This document shows positions 34,337 to 41,928 of a DNA stretch of 64,000 nt, piece by piece. The position numbers were made by a program, and so were the translations under genes. Positions within the stretch are counted from its first letter, which is position 1. Each line of letters opens with the position of its first letter. Origin of the DNA: Allohoeflea poritis. Its GTDB lineage: Bacteria > Pseudomonadota > Alphaproteobacteria > Rhizobiales > Rhizobiaceae. The stretch covers positions 124,001-188,000 of the forward strand of contig NZ_JAPJZH010000003.1 of NCBI RefSeq assembly GCF_027889715.1, written 5' to 3'. The notes under the pieces are model-generated. The model saw nothing but the letters and a program-made list of their open reading frames with translations. It was not told the DNA's origin and did no database searches.

Positions 34337-35353
34337 CTACTCCTGCGCGTACTCAACAAGCAGCGGAGCGGCATGCAGATAGTGCGCGACCCGGCGCTTG
34401 GCGGCAATATCGCGCCAGACCTGCTGAACCTGTTCGCTCGTCAGCCCGACAGCCCCGGCAACCGCCTCTTCGGGGATATTGTTGTTGAGGCCGTAAAGGC
34501 ACAGATCCATCTGCTGATAGGGGAGCGCGAAATAGAACTCCTCCTGCGACTGCGGCAGCGACCATGTGTCCGTCGTCGGCGGGCGTTGCCGTATATCCTC
34601 GGGCACATCAAGATGCTCGGCGAGCTGATAGACCTGGCTCTTGTAGAGATGGGCGATGGGTTTCAGATCCGCCGCGCCATCGCCATTCTTGACGAAGAAG
34701 CCCTGATCGTGTTCGAGCCTGTTGGGCGTGCCGGCGACTGCACAATTGAGCCGGTCGGCGTGGTAATATTCAAGCTGCTTGCGGGTGCGCTGCTTCATGT
34801 TCGCCGCCGCGACGACGCCGTGATAGACATCAAGCGGCATGCGCATCTTCTGCTGCTCGCCCTCGGGCGATTCCACCACCAATTGCGAGATGTTGATGCC
34901 GCCGCTCTCAAGCGCGTTGGAAAGCACGATCTTGCAGCCCCAGCCGGGGCCGAATTCGGGAACCAGCTTGCGGATGAACGCATCGCGGCGGCGATAGCAG
35001 CCGGCCGCCGTCAGTATGGGCTCGATATTCTCCGTTACGCATTCAATGCCGAGTTCGTCGGCAACGCGCTTGCCGAGCACCAGGCTTTCATCCTCGGAAT
35101 CCTTTTCGGGCATGAGGATCGCAATGACCTTCTTCGGACCGAGCGCCTTCACGCACAGGGCGGCGGTCACGCTGCTGTCGATGCCGCCGGAAAGACCGAC
35201 GACGACGCCACGACGGCGAAGATCGCGCAGGACCTGCTCGCGGATCCGCGCCGCGATCCTGTCGGTTTCGGCAGGCGCGTCCAGTACCAGCGTTTGCGCC
35301 GAGAAATCCCGGCTTGCATTCTTCGCTGACAGGTGTGGTTCGACCAGGTTCAT
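34337..35353 (-). CDS. nadE: Ammonia-dependent NAD synthetase-like enzyme
   Basis: A 338-residue N-type ATP pyrophosphatase of the NadE family. The PP-loop is VVVGLSGGIDSSVTAALCVK (about residues 51-70). There is no N-terminal glutaminase domain, so it must use free ammonia or a partner's ammonia. Position between an AMP-ligase and a deacetylase, and downstream of an asparagine synthetase-like amidotransferase, suggests a specialised paralogue that amidates a pathway intermediate rather than the housekeeping enzyme. The ATG at 35353 has GGGGGAG 6 nt upstream and begins 2 nt after the ligase stop. Confidence 0.85.
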   Translation of the reverse strand: MNLVEPHLSAKNASRDFSAQTLVLDAPAETDRIAARIREQVLRDLRRRGVVVGLSGGIDSSVTAALCVKALGPKKVIAILMPEKDSEDESLVLGKRVADELGIECVTENIEPILTAAGCYRRRDAFIRKLVPEFGPGWGCKIVLSNALESGGINISQLVVESPEGEQQKMRMPLDVYHGVVAAANMKQRTRKQLEYYHADRLNCAVAGTPNRLEHDQGFFVKNGDGAADLKPIAHLYKSQVYQLAEHLDVPEDIRQRPPTTDTWSLPQSQEEFYFALPYQQMDLCLYGLNNNIPEEAVAGAVGLTSEQVQQVWRDIAAKRRVAHYLHAAPLLVEYAQE

Positions 35354-35355
35354 GG

Positions 35356-36909
35356 TCACTCCCCCGCTTCCAGTGTTTCCTGAAGAAGCCGCCGGCTGAT
35401 CTTTCCGGAATCGGTCTTCGGCATCGAATCGCGAAACTCGACCTGTTTCGGCACCATGAAATCCTCAAGGTGCCGGGCGCAGTGCCGCAGCACGTCCTTT
35501 TCCGTCGGCTGCGCACCGGGCGCGGCAACGATAATGGCCTTGATGGCGCTTCCGAGCACCGTGTCGGTCACGCCCAGGACCGCCGCCTCGCTGATTTCCG
35601 GCATCGCGTAGAGGACGTTCTCGACCTCCTTCGGACTGACCTTCTCGCCACGCGTCTTGATGATGTCATCCTTGCGGCCGACGAAATAGAGAAAGCCATC
35701 CTCGTCCGCGTGGAAGAGATCGCCGGTGTACAGCACCTTCTCCCAGGGATAGATGCCCGTCTTCAGCGCCTTGTCGGTTGCCTCTTCATTGTGCCAGTAG
35801 CCCTTCATGACGTGCGGACCGCGAATGACGAGTTCGCCGACCTTGCCGGCGGGAAGCCGCTGACCGTCGTCGTCGACGACATAGGCTTCGGTGCCCGGAA
35901 TGGCGATACCGACGGAGCCCGGCCGGCGGTCGAGTTCGGATGGCGGCAGCCAGGTGCAGCGCTTGCATTCGGTCAGGCCGTACATCGAATAGACTTGCGC
36001 ACCGGGAAACAGCGTCCGCATCTGCTGGATCACGGCCGGCGCGAACGCCGCGCCTGTGCTTGAAATATAGCGAAGATGCGGGAAGGAACCGGCTTCCAGG
36101 CTTTTCATGCGCAGGATCAGCGCAGCCATGGTCGGAACGATCGGAAAACCCGTGACTTTTTCCTCGGTCATCCGGTCGAGAATGACCTGCGGAAAGGCGA
36201 AGGATTTCTCCAGCACCAGCGTCGCGCCGACGCGGAAAGCCATCAGGATCTGGTACAGGCCGTAATCGAAGGAAATCGGCAGGACATTCAGGATGACGTC
36301 GTCCGCGGTGTTTTCAAGATAGGTGGTAATCGCACCGGCGGCAGCGTCGACGTTCTGATGGGTCATCATCACGCCCTTCGGAAAGCCGGTCGACCCGGAT
36401 GTGTAGACGAGCATGGCAAGATCCGTGACAATGCCGGCGAACGGCAATTCAAGACCTCTATCGTCATCGAGGATTTCCTCGAGAGTCAGATAGCCGGCGG
36501 GCAGGCCCTGCCCTTTTTCGTCCGATGCGATCTTCAGCGTTACGGACGGCGCCTGCTCCGCCGCCTGATCAGCGGTCCTTGTGAGGCGCGCCTGCGTGAT
36601 GATGCCTGCGGCACCGGCATTGTCGAGGATATAGGCGAGCTTGTCGGCCTTGGTCGACGGATTGACCGGCGAGACCACGGCGCCGGCCTTCTGAACCGCG
36701 AAGATCGCAACGACTGCCTGCCAGCAATTGTCCATGAACACGACGACGCGATCATGGCGTTTCAGGCCCGCCTGCGCCATGGCGGCGGCCAGCCGGTCGG
36801 AAGCGGCATCGATCTCGCCATAGGTCAGCCGCACCGGCCCCGCGATAAGGGCTTCCTTGTCGCGATACCGCCGGGCATTCGCCCGCAGATAGTCTTCAAC
36901 GCGCATCAT
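35356..36909 (-). CDS. AMP-forming acyl-CoA/acyl-ACP ligase
   Basis: A 517-residue adenylate-forming enzyme. The phosphate-binding loop is LVYTSGSTGFPKGVMMTHQN, followed by ISSTGAAFAP, YSMYGLTECKRCTW, YTGDLFHADEDGFLYFVGRK, DIIKTRGEKVSPKEVE and the C-terminal lysine in PKTDSGKISRRLL. It activates a carboxylic acid as an adenylate and passes it to a thiol. The ACP encoded directly upstream is the likely acceptor. The start at 36909 has two adjacent ATGs. This ligase type is found in exosortase-associated and small natural-product loci. Confidence 0.9.
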   Translation of the reverse strand: MMRVEDYLRANARRYRDKEALIAGPVRLTYGEIDAASDRLAAAMAQAGLKRHDRVVVFMDNCWQAVVAIFAVQKAGAVVSPVNPSTKADKLAYILDNAGAAGIITQARLTRTADQAAEQAPSVTLKIASDEKGQGLPAGYLTLEEILDDDRGLELPFAGIVTDLAMLVYTSGSTGFPKGVMMTHQNVDAAAGAITTYLENTADDVILNVLPISFDYGLYQILMAFRVGATLVLEKSFAFPQVILDRMTEEKVTGFPIVPTMAALILRMKSLEAGSFPHLRYISSTGAAFAPAVIQQMRTLFPGAQVYSMYGLTECKRCTWLPPSELDRRPGSVGIAIPGTEAYVVDDDGQRLPAGKVGELVIRGPHVMKGYWHNEEATDKALKTGIYPWEKVLYTGDLFHADEDGFLYFVGRKDDIIKTRGEKVSPKEVENVLYAMPEISEAAVLGVTDTVLGSAIKAIIVAAPGAQPTEKDVLRHCARHLEDFMVPKQVEFRDSMPKTDSGKISRRLLQETLEAGE

Positions 36910-36941
36910 TGATCCCTGTCACTTCTGCGACCCGCGGCCGC

Positions 36942-37205
36942 TTAATTGCTGTTCTTCGACAGCTTGGCGTTGGCGTAGTTCGAGATGTTTTCAATGGAAT
37001 CGAAATTCTCCGGGACGATCTCATTGTCCTGGATCTCAATACCGATATCGCTCTCCAAAAAGGCAACGAGTTCAAGGACTCCGGTCGAATCCATCAAACC
37101 GTTCTCGAGCAGCGATTCGGTGTCCGACACGGTTTCGCGGTCTTCCCGGAAGAGAAAATTGTCGACGATGAATTCGCGGACATCGGATCTGACATCGACC
37201 TGCAT
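36942..37205 (-). CDS. Acyl carrier protein
   Basis: An 87-residue acidic four-helix protein. The phosphopantetheine attachment serine is in LLENGLMDSTGVLELVAFLE (about residue 40), a variant of the DSL motif. It should carry the acid activated by the ligase as a thioester. It lies 16 nt after the asparagine synthetase-like stop and 32 nt before the ligase start, well inside the operon. It is distinct from the housekeeping fatty acid ACP, whose motif is normally DSLD. Confidence 0.9.
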   Translation of the reverse strand: MQVDVRSDVREFIVDNFLFREDRETVSDTESLLENGLMDSTGVLELVAFLESDIGIEIQDNEIVPENFDSIENISNYANAKLSKNSN

Positions 37206-37221
37206 TCTTAAGCTCCTGTAT

Positions 37222-39192
37222 TTAAGCGACGGCCCTTGGCTCGGCGCGTGCGTGTTCCGTCTCGGCACGTTCGGCAAAGGCGTGGTGCCAAAGCTGGGTT
37301 GAAATGATTCCGACCATCGCCATGTTGTCGCGCGTTCCGACATTTGGGCGCTTGCGGCATTTGGCCAGCAGTTTTTCCACCGCACCGGCATCGAAATAGC
37401 CGGCGGTTTCGATCTCCGGCCTGGACAGCCGATCATCGACATAGGCCGGCGCATCCGCACCGGTGAAACACTGACTGTCAGGCGCGCGGTAAGGCTGTTT
37501 CGGTCGGTCGGAGATGGTTTGCGGCAGGAGATCCTTGACGCTTTCGCGCAGGATGTGCTTCTCGCGCAGTGCCCGCATCTTCATTCGCGGCGGAATACGC
37601 GCCGCAAACTCGACAAGCCGGTGATCGAGGAACGGATAGCGCCCCTCAACGGAATGAGCCATCGACATGCGATCGCCCTGCGAGGAGAGGATGTATCCGG
37701 GAAGCAGGTGGGCTGCTTCCAGATATTGCGACTGGGACAGCGGATGCCAGCGGGTGAAATCGGCCGGCAGGTTCTCGCGCAGATCGGCCAGCGCATCGTA
37801 ATCACCCAGTTCGCTCCGCATTTGCTCCGAGAAAAACAGCTTCGTGCCCGACGTCGTGCGGAAGCGCGGCAGATGCGAATAGAGCGGGTCGTCCAGCGCC
37901 ATACCGCCGGCGCTGAAGAACGCAGCGAGCGATGACTGTGACTGGTTCTGCAGTTGCGGCAGATAAGGATAGAGGCGGCGATAGAGCAGCGGGCGGAAAC
38001 GCGAATCCGGCTGGCTGGCGCAGAAGCGGCGCAGCTTCGCCTCCTTGAAGATATCGTAGCCGGCAAAGACCTCATCGGCCCCCTCGCCCGTCAATACGAC
38101 CTTGAAACCCGACATGCGCACCAGCCCGGAAAGGCCGAAAAGCGGTGCCGGCGCCGTGCGCAGAATCGGCGTTTCCGTGTGCCGGATTACGGACGGGAAC
38201 GCATCGGCGATATCGGCCTGCGTGCACATCAGCTCTTCGTGCCGCGTATCGAGTGCCGCCACCATCTCCTGCTGCTGTTCGCGCTCGTCGAACTCGCCGC
38301 TTTCGAATGCGACCGAGAATGTGCGCAGCGCGTCGGGCGTGATCTTTTTGACGGCCGCGGTAATGATCGATGAATCGAGACCGCCGCTGAGATAAGCACC
38401 GACCGGCACGTCGGAACGCAAACGGATCCGCGTCGCATCGAACAAGAGGGCGCGCAGTTCCTCGGCGAGGCTGGCTTCGCTGCGCCCGGCAAAGGACCCT
38501 TCGCCATCGGCATCGGGATAGTCGAGCTGCCAGTAGCGGCGTACGTTGATTGCGTCCGGCGTCGCGGTCAGAACATGGCCGGGCGGCAATTCGGAGATGC
38601 CCTTGAAGGCCGTGCGCGGCGCCAGCGGGAACCACATGGTAAAGATCTGGTCAAGCGCGACGGGATCGAGTTCGGCTGCGATGCCCGGAACCTGCAGCAG
38701 CGCCTTGACCTCGGACGCAAAGTAGAGACAGCCATTGTTCTGCGTATAGAACAGCGGACGCACGCCCATACGGTCGCGCGCGATCATCAGCCGTTTCTTC
38801 CGCGCATCCCAGATCGCGAAGCTGAAATCGCCATTGAGGTCCTCGACGCAGTCGAGGCCTTTTTGCAGGTAGAGCCGAAGGATCACTTCCGTGTCGGACT
38901 TGGTGCGGAACCGGTGCCCCTGATCCACAAGGGCGTCCCGCAGTTCGACGTGATTGAATATCTCGCCGTTGAAACTCAGCCAGACGGATTCATCTTCGCT
39001 TGCCATCGGCTGAGCGCCGCCGGCAAGATCGATAATGCTCAGGCGTGCATGGCCAAGGCCGGCGCCGGCAAGCACGCGGGTCGCGCGCGCATCAGGGCCC
39101 CGGTGCGCGATGGCACCAACCATTCCGTCCAGGATTTTGGCCTCCGGGAGCACCGTTGCCGGTTTACCGAAATAGCCGGCGATGCCACACAT
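37222..39192 (-). CDS. asnB: Asparagine synthetase B-like glutamine amidotransferase
   Basis: A 656-residue class II amidotransferase. Cys2 of MCGIAGYFGKPA is the glutaminase nucleophile; SFNGEIFNHVELRDALVDQG and the FRTKSDTEVILRLY block complete the N-terminal domain. The synthetase domain has YLSGGLDSSIITAAVKK (PP-loop, near residue 265). I use the ATG at 39192 since cysteine must follow the initiator Met. It leads the five-gene operon. Enzymes of this type in exosortase or polysaccharide loci use glutamine nitrogen to amidate or aminate pathway intermediates; ordinary asparagine production is also possible. Confidence 0.92.
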   Translation of the reverse strand: MCGIAGYFGKPATVLPEAKILDGMVGAIAHRGPDARATRVLAGAGLGHARLSIIDLAGGAQPMASEDESVWLSFNGEIFNHVELRDALVDQGHRFRTKSDTEVILRLYLQKGLDCVEDLNGDFSFAIWDARKKRLMIARDRMGVRPLFYTQNNGCLYFASEVKALLQVPGIAAELDPVALDQIFTMWFPLAPRTAFKGISELPPGHVLTATPDAINVRRYWQLDYPDADGEGSFAGRSEASLAEELRALLFDATRIRLRSDVPVGAYLSGGLDSSIITAAVKKITPDALRTFSVAFESGEFDEREQQQEMVAALDTRHEELMCTQADIADAFPSVIRHTETPILRTAPAPLFGLSGLVRMSGFKVVLTGEGADEVFAGYDIFKEAKLRRFCASQPDSRFRPLLYRRLYPYLPQLQNQSQSSLAAFFSAGGMALDDPLYSHLPRFRTTSGTKLFFSEQMRSELGDYDALADLRENLPADFTRWHPLSQSQYLEAAHLLPGYILSSQGDRMSMAHSVEGRYPFLDHRLVEFAARIPPRMKMRALREKHILRESVKDLLPQTISDRPKQPYRAPDSQCFTGADAPAYVDDRLSRPEIETAGYFDAGAVEKLLAKCRKRPNVGTRDNMAMVGIISTQLWHHAFAERAETEHARAEPRAVA

Positions 39193-39393
39193 CGCACGCC
39201 TCCAACCGCCGGTTTTACGCACACAACGTCTATCGGCCGAACCAGCGGGGCGGCGCGATCACGGTTACACAATGCGGAAGGATCGCAGAAAAAGGTTGCA
39301 AATCCGTTCATTTGGAGCGGAAAGCTCTATTTGGTTAACGCCATTCCAACGTAAGGGTCACAGCCCGCTCTGTTCGGTGCACACCAAAAAACA

Positions 39394-39405
39394 TCACCCC
39401 GGTGA
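39394..39405 (-). terminator. Weak hairpin plus T-run after the oxidoreductase gene
   Basis: On the minus strand TCACC-GG-GGTGA is followed by TGTTTTTTGG, 35 nt downstream of the MDR oxidoreductase stop. The 5-bp stem and 2-nt loop are marginal, so this is a tentative terminator. Confidence 0.35.
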
Positions 39406-39439
39406 AACGCGCACAGATTCCCGATCCGGCGTCACATGA

Positions 39440-40447
39440 TCAGTCGGAGACCTTGATCATGACCTTGCCGTGGCTCTTGCGCGGTTCACGCAGATAAGCC
39501 CAGGCCTGCTTGTATTCCTCCATCGGGAAAACCTTGTCGACAAAAGGCTGGATCTGCCCCGACGCAAGGGCCGCATAGACAAATCCAAGGCCCTTTTCCT
39601 TCCACGCGGCGTCCTCGATATAATTGAACAGCGAATAGGGTTTGAAGGTCGCATTGGCCTGGTAAAGGTCCATCATCGGCAGTTCGGGAAGTTTTTCATC
39701 GAGCGTACCATAGGTGAAAATCTGCGCATTCTTCGCAAGGGCCTTGCTGTATTGGGCGATCATGCCGGCGCCGATGGAATCGAAGACGGCATGAACACCC
39801 TCGCCGCCTGTGAATTCCATGATCGCATCGGGCAGGCCTTCGCCCTCGCCGAAATAGACGTGGCTGGCGCCGGCTTCCCGAAGGTAGTCGCGATTGTAGT
39901 CAAACCGCGAGGTGCCGATCATGTTGGCACCCCGCATCTTGCCGATCTGAAGCGCCGAACTGCCGGCGGTGCTCGTCGCGGCGGTGACCAGAATATTGAC
40001 GCCGGGACCAGCCTTGGCCAATTCAGCGATCGGATAATAGGCCGTCATGAACTGCATCCAGATGGAGCCGGCCTCGACGGCGCTCAAGCCATCCGGCGCT
40101 TTTGTCAGATAGCGGGCATCGATCAACACGGTGTCGCCGCTGGCGCCCTTCATGTCGTAGAAATAGGGAAGCGTGCAGTAGCGCGCGCCCATCTCGATAT
40201 TCGTCACGCCCTCGCCGATCTGATCGACGATCCCCACCGCCTCGCAGCCGATGCGCGCGGGGAGCTGGCTGAAGTTGAATGAGTAGCGGCCTTGCATCAG
40301 GTCCATATCGCCCCAGTTCAGGGCAAATGCCTCGGTCCGCAAGCGGACCTCGCCCGGACCTGCATCGGCCGGCGTGTATTCACGCAATTCAAGCCCGGAT
40401 ATTCCCGAATACTCGGTGATGACCCATTCGCGGTTGGTTTGTGACAT
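39440..40447 (-). CDS. Zinc-independent MDR quinone-oxidoreductase-like dehydrogenase
   Basis: A 335-residue medium-chain dehydrogenase/reductase. The N-terminal GroES-like part has GPGEVRLRTEAFALNWGDMD and RIGCEAVGIVDQIGEGV; the Rossmann part has ILVTAATSTAGSSALQIGKM, a modified nucleotide loop. Structural and catalytic zinc cysteines are absent, matching the NADPH quinone-reductase branch. Substrate unknown. The ATG at 40447 has GGGAG 9 nt upstream. Two tandem operator-like repeats overlap its AT-rich promoter, so it is probably strongly repressed until an inducer is present. Confidence 0.87.
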   Translation of the reverse strand: MSQTNREWVITEYSGISGLELREYTPADAGPGEVRLRTEAFALNWGDMDLMQGRYSFNFSQLPARIGCEAVGIVDQIGEGVTNIEMGARYCTLPYFYDMKGASGDTVLIDARYLTKAPDGLSAVEAGSIWMQFMTAYYPIAELAKAGPGVNILVTAATSTAGSSALQIGKMRGANMIGTSRFDYNRDYLREAGASHVYFGEGEGLPDAIMEFTGGEGVHAVFDSIGAGMIAQYSKALAKNAQIFTYGTLDEKLPELPMMDLYQANATFKPYSLFNYIEDAAWKEKGLGFVYAALASGQIQPFVDKVFPMEEYKQAWAYLREPRKSHGKVMIKVSD

Positions 40448-40513
40448 TGATATCGGCTCCCTGCTTATTCGTTTTTCTTCGTGCTTCCCGACGCGGCGGT
40501 GCGTCATACTAAT

Positions 40514-40557
40514 AATTATACAAACTTTATGCAATAAATTATACAAACATTATGCAA
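40514..40557 (-). promoter_or_regulatory. Tandem operator-like repeats in the oxidoreductase promoter
   Basis: Two 21-nt units, AATTATACAAACTTTATGCAA at 40514-40534 in near-identical form and its copy at 40537-40557 (one base different), repeat with a 23-bp period, about two helical turns. Read on the minus strand each unit is an imperfect dyad TTGCATA-N5-TGTATAA and contains TATAAT-like sequence. They lie 66-110 nt upstream of the ATG. Repressor sites of a MarR/HxlR-like protein are likely; the cognate regulator is not in the window. Confidence 0.6.
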
Positions 40558-40674
40558 ACTCAGATCAGAGCGGGCAGCAACCGCGAATAGACATGGAAAA
40601 ACATCAGGCCGGTTGGAACTTTCCTGGCGCAGGGATGCCGATTTCAATCGGGAGATCGATCGGCGTCTGTGCGG

Positions 40675-41811
40675 TTATTCGAACCGGTCGCCGATCAGCC
40701 TGATCCAGGATTCGGCGGCCAGGCCCGTGATGAAGGCATCGCCGGCATCGATAGTGGCCTGAATCTCCGCATTTTTGGTGTGGATGACGGTCGAGGCATT
40801 GCAGAGGAAGAATGCCTTTTGCCGCATGAGCGGCCCCACCATGCGCGGCATGACGCGCCCGCGAATGGCGACCGCACCGGTTTGCTGCGCGTGATCGAGC
40901 AGGCTGGCAATGACGGTCGCCTCGGCTTTCGGAGCGGCGAGCAGTTGCAAGGTCCAGGCGATACCGCCCGGGCGTGCGAAACAGATGTGGCAGCCGAGCA
41001 GCTTGCCGCCTGGCGATTCAACGGCATGGCTGTGCATCGCGCCATGGCGCCGCTTGCACGCCGCGTGATCGAGCATCCAGTGCAGCGCCTCTTCGTCCCA
41101 ATCGGGGTGAAGCGCATGCAGCTTTGACAGTTCGAGCAGGCAGGCAATCAGTTCCGGACCTTCAAGCGGCTTCAAGCGATACCGCTTCGGTTTTTCGTCC
41201 GTTGCCAGCGCACCACGATAGAGGGGTCTGGCGACGGTATCCGTCAGGGATGCGATCGGTCGCAACAGCCGCGCCGCAGCGAAACGCTCCGCAAGCGCGG
41301 CGGTGGCGAAGCCGGCGGGACGAAAGACCCGCACCCATTGCAGGCTGTATTGCGGCAGAGCAGGATCGCCGAGCTGTTCCCACATGCCCATGGAAACGTC
41401 GTTGGCGGTCTCGCTGATGGAAAGGTCCTGCGGTCCGGAGCGGACAGACCGCAGCAGACGTGCGCCGGCAAGCGGATTTTCAGCCGGATTGCCGACCATG
41501 AGTGAGCCGGCGACCGCAGCGCGAACGGACTTTCCATTGAGCATCATGGGTGCCGGGAGCACCCCGATAAAACCGTCGACAGCCCCCTTTGCGTCGATGC
41601 AGACCCGGGAAGGCAACTCCGCATCGAAGCGGGGATGATCGAGGAAAACCTCTTCAAGATAGGTTCCCAGGGAGGTGGGCGCAGGCTTATTCGAACGCAA
41701 CAGGACCTTCTGGTAAAGCGCTGCAACGGAGGGAATGTCAGACCGCTCCAACGGCCGGATATCGGCCGCCGATGCCAACGGCGCGTTCCCTTGTTTTTCG
41801 ACGTGCAGCAA
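40675..41811 (-). CDS. GNAT-like N-acyltransferase family protein
   Basis: A 378-residue protein. The N-terminal part IRPLERSDIPSVAALYQKVL with DGFIGVLPAPMMLNG looks like a GNAT acyltransferase fold; the C-terminal half is less conserved with LLGCHICFARPGGIAWTL. Proteins of this size occur in exopolysaccharide loci near asparagine synthetase-like genes, but its exact activity is unknown. The start is TTG at 41811 with AGGA 7 nt upstream; no early ATG exists. It lies 227 nt upstream of the oxidoreductase and is probably transcribed alone. Confidence 0.65.
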   Translation of the reverse strand: MLHVEKQGNAPLASAADIRPLERSDIPSVAALYQKVLLRSNKPAPTSLGTYLEEVFLDHPRFDAELPSRVCIDAKGAVDGFIGVLPAPMMLNGKSVRAAVAGSLMVGNPAENPLAGARLLRSVRSGPQDLSISETANDVSMGMWEQLGDPALPQYSLQWVRVFRPAGFATAALAERFAAARLLRPIASLTDTVARPLYRGALATDEKPKRYRLKPLEGPELIACLLELSKLHALHPDWDEEALHWMLDHAACKRRHGAMHSHAVESPGGKLLGCHICFARPGGIAWTLQLLAAPKAEATVIASLLDHAQQTGAVAIRGRVMPRMVGPLMRQKAFFLCNASTVIHTKNAEIQATIDAGDAFITGLAAESWIRLIGDRFE

Positions 41812-41928
41812 TTGTCTGTCCTGAATGACCGGTCGCGGCCCGGCTTTGTCCGCCCGCCAGGATCGTCTCAGTCTCCGATTAAATAGTGGTTAAGTCGGTG
41901 CGGCGCACCAACGCCTGCCCTGGGCCGG

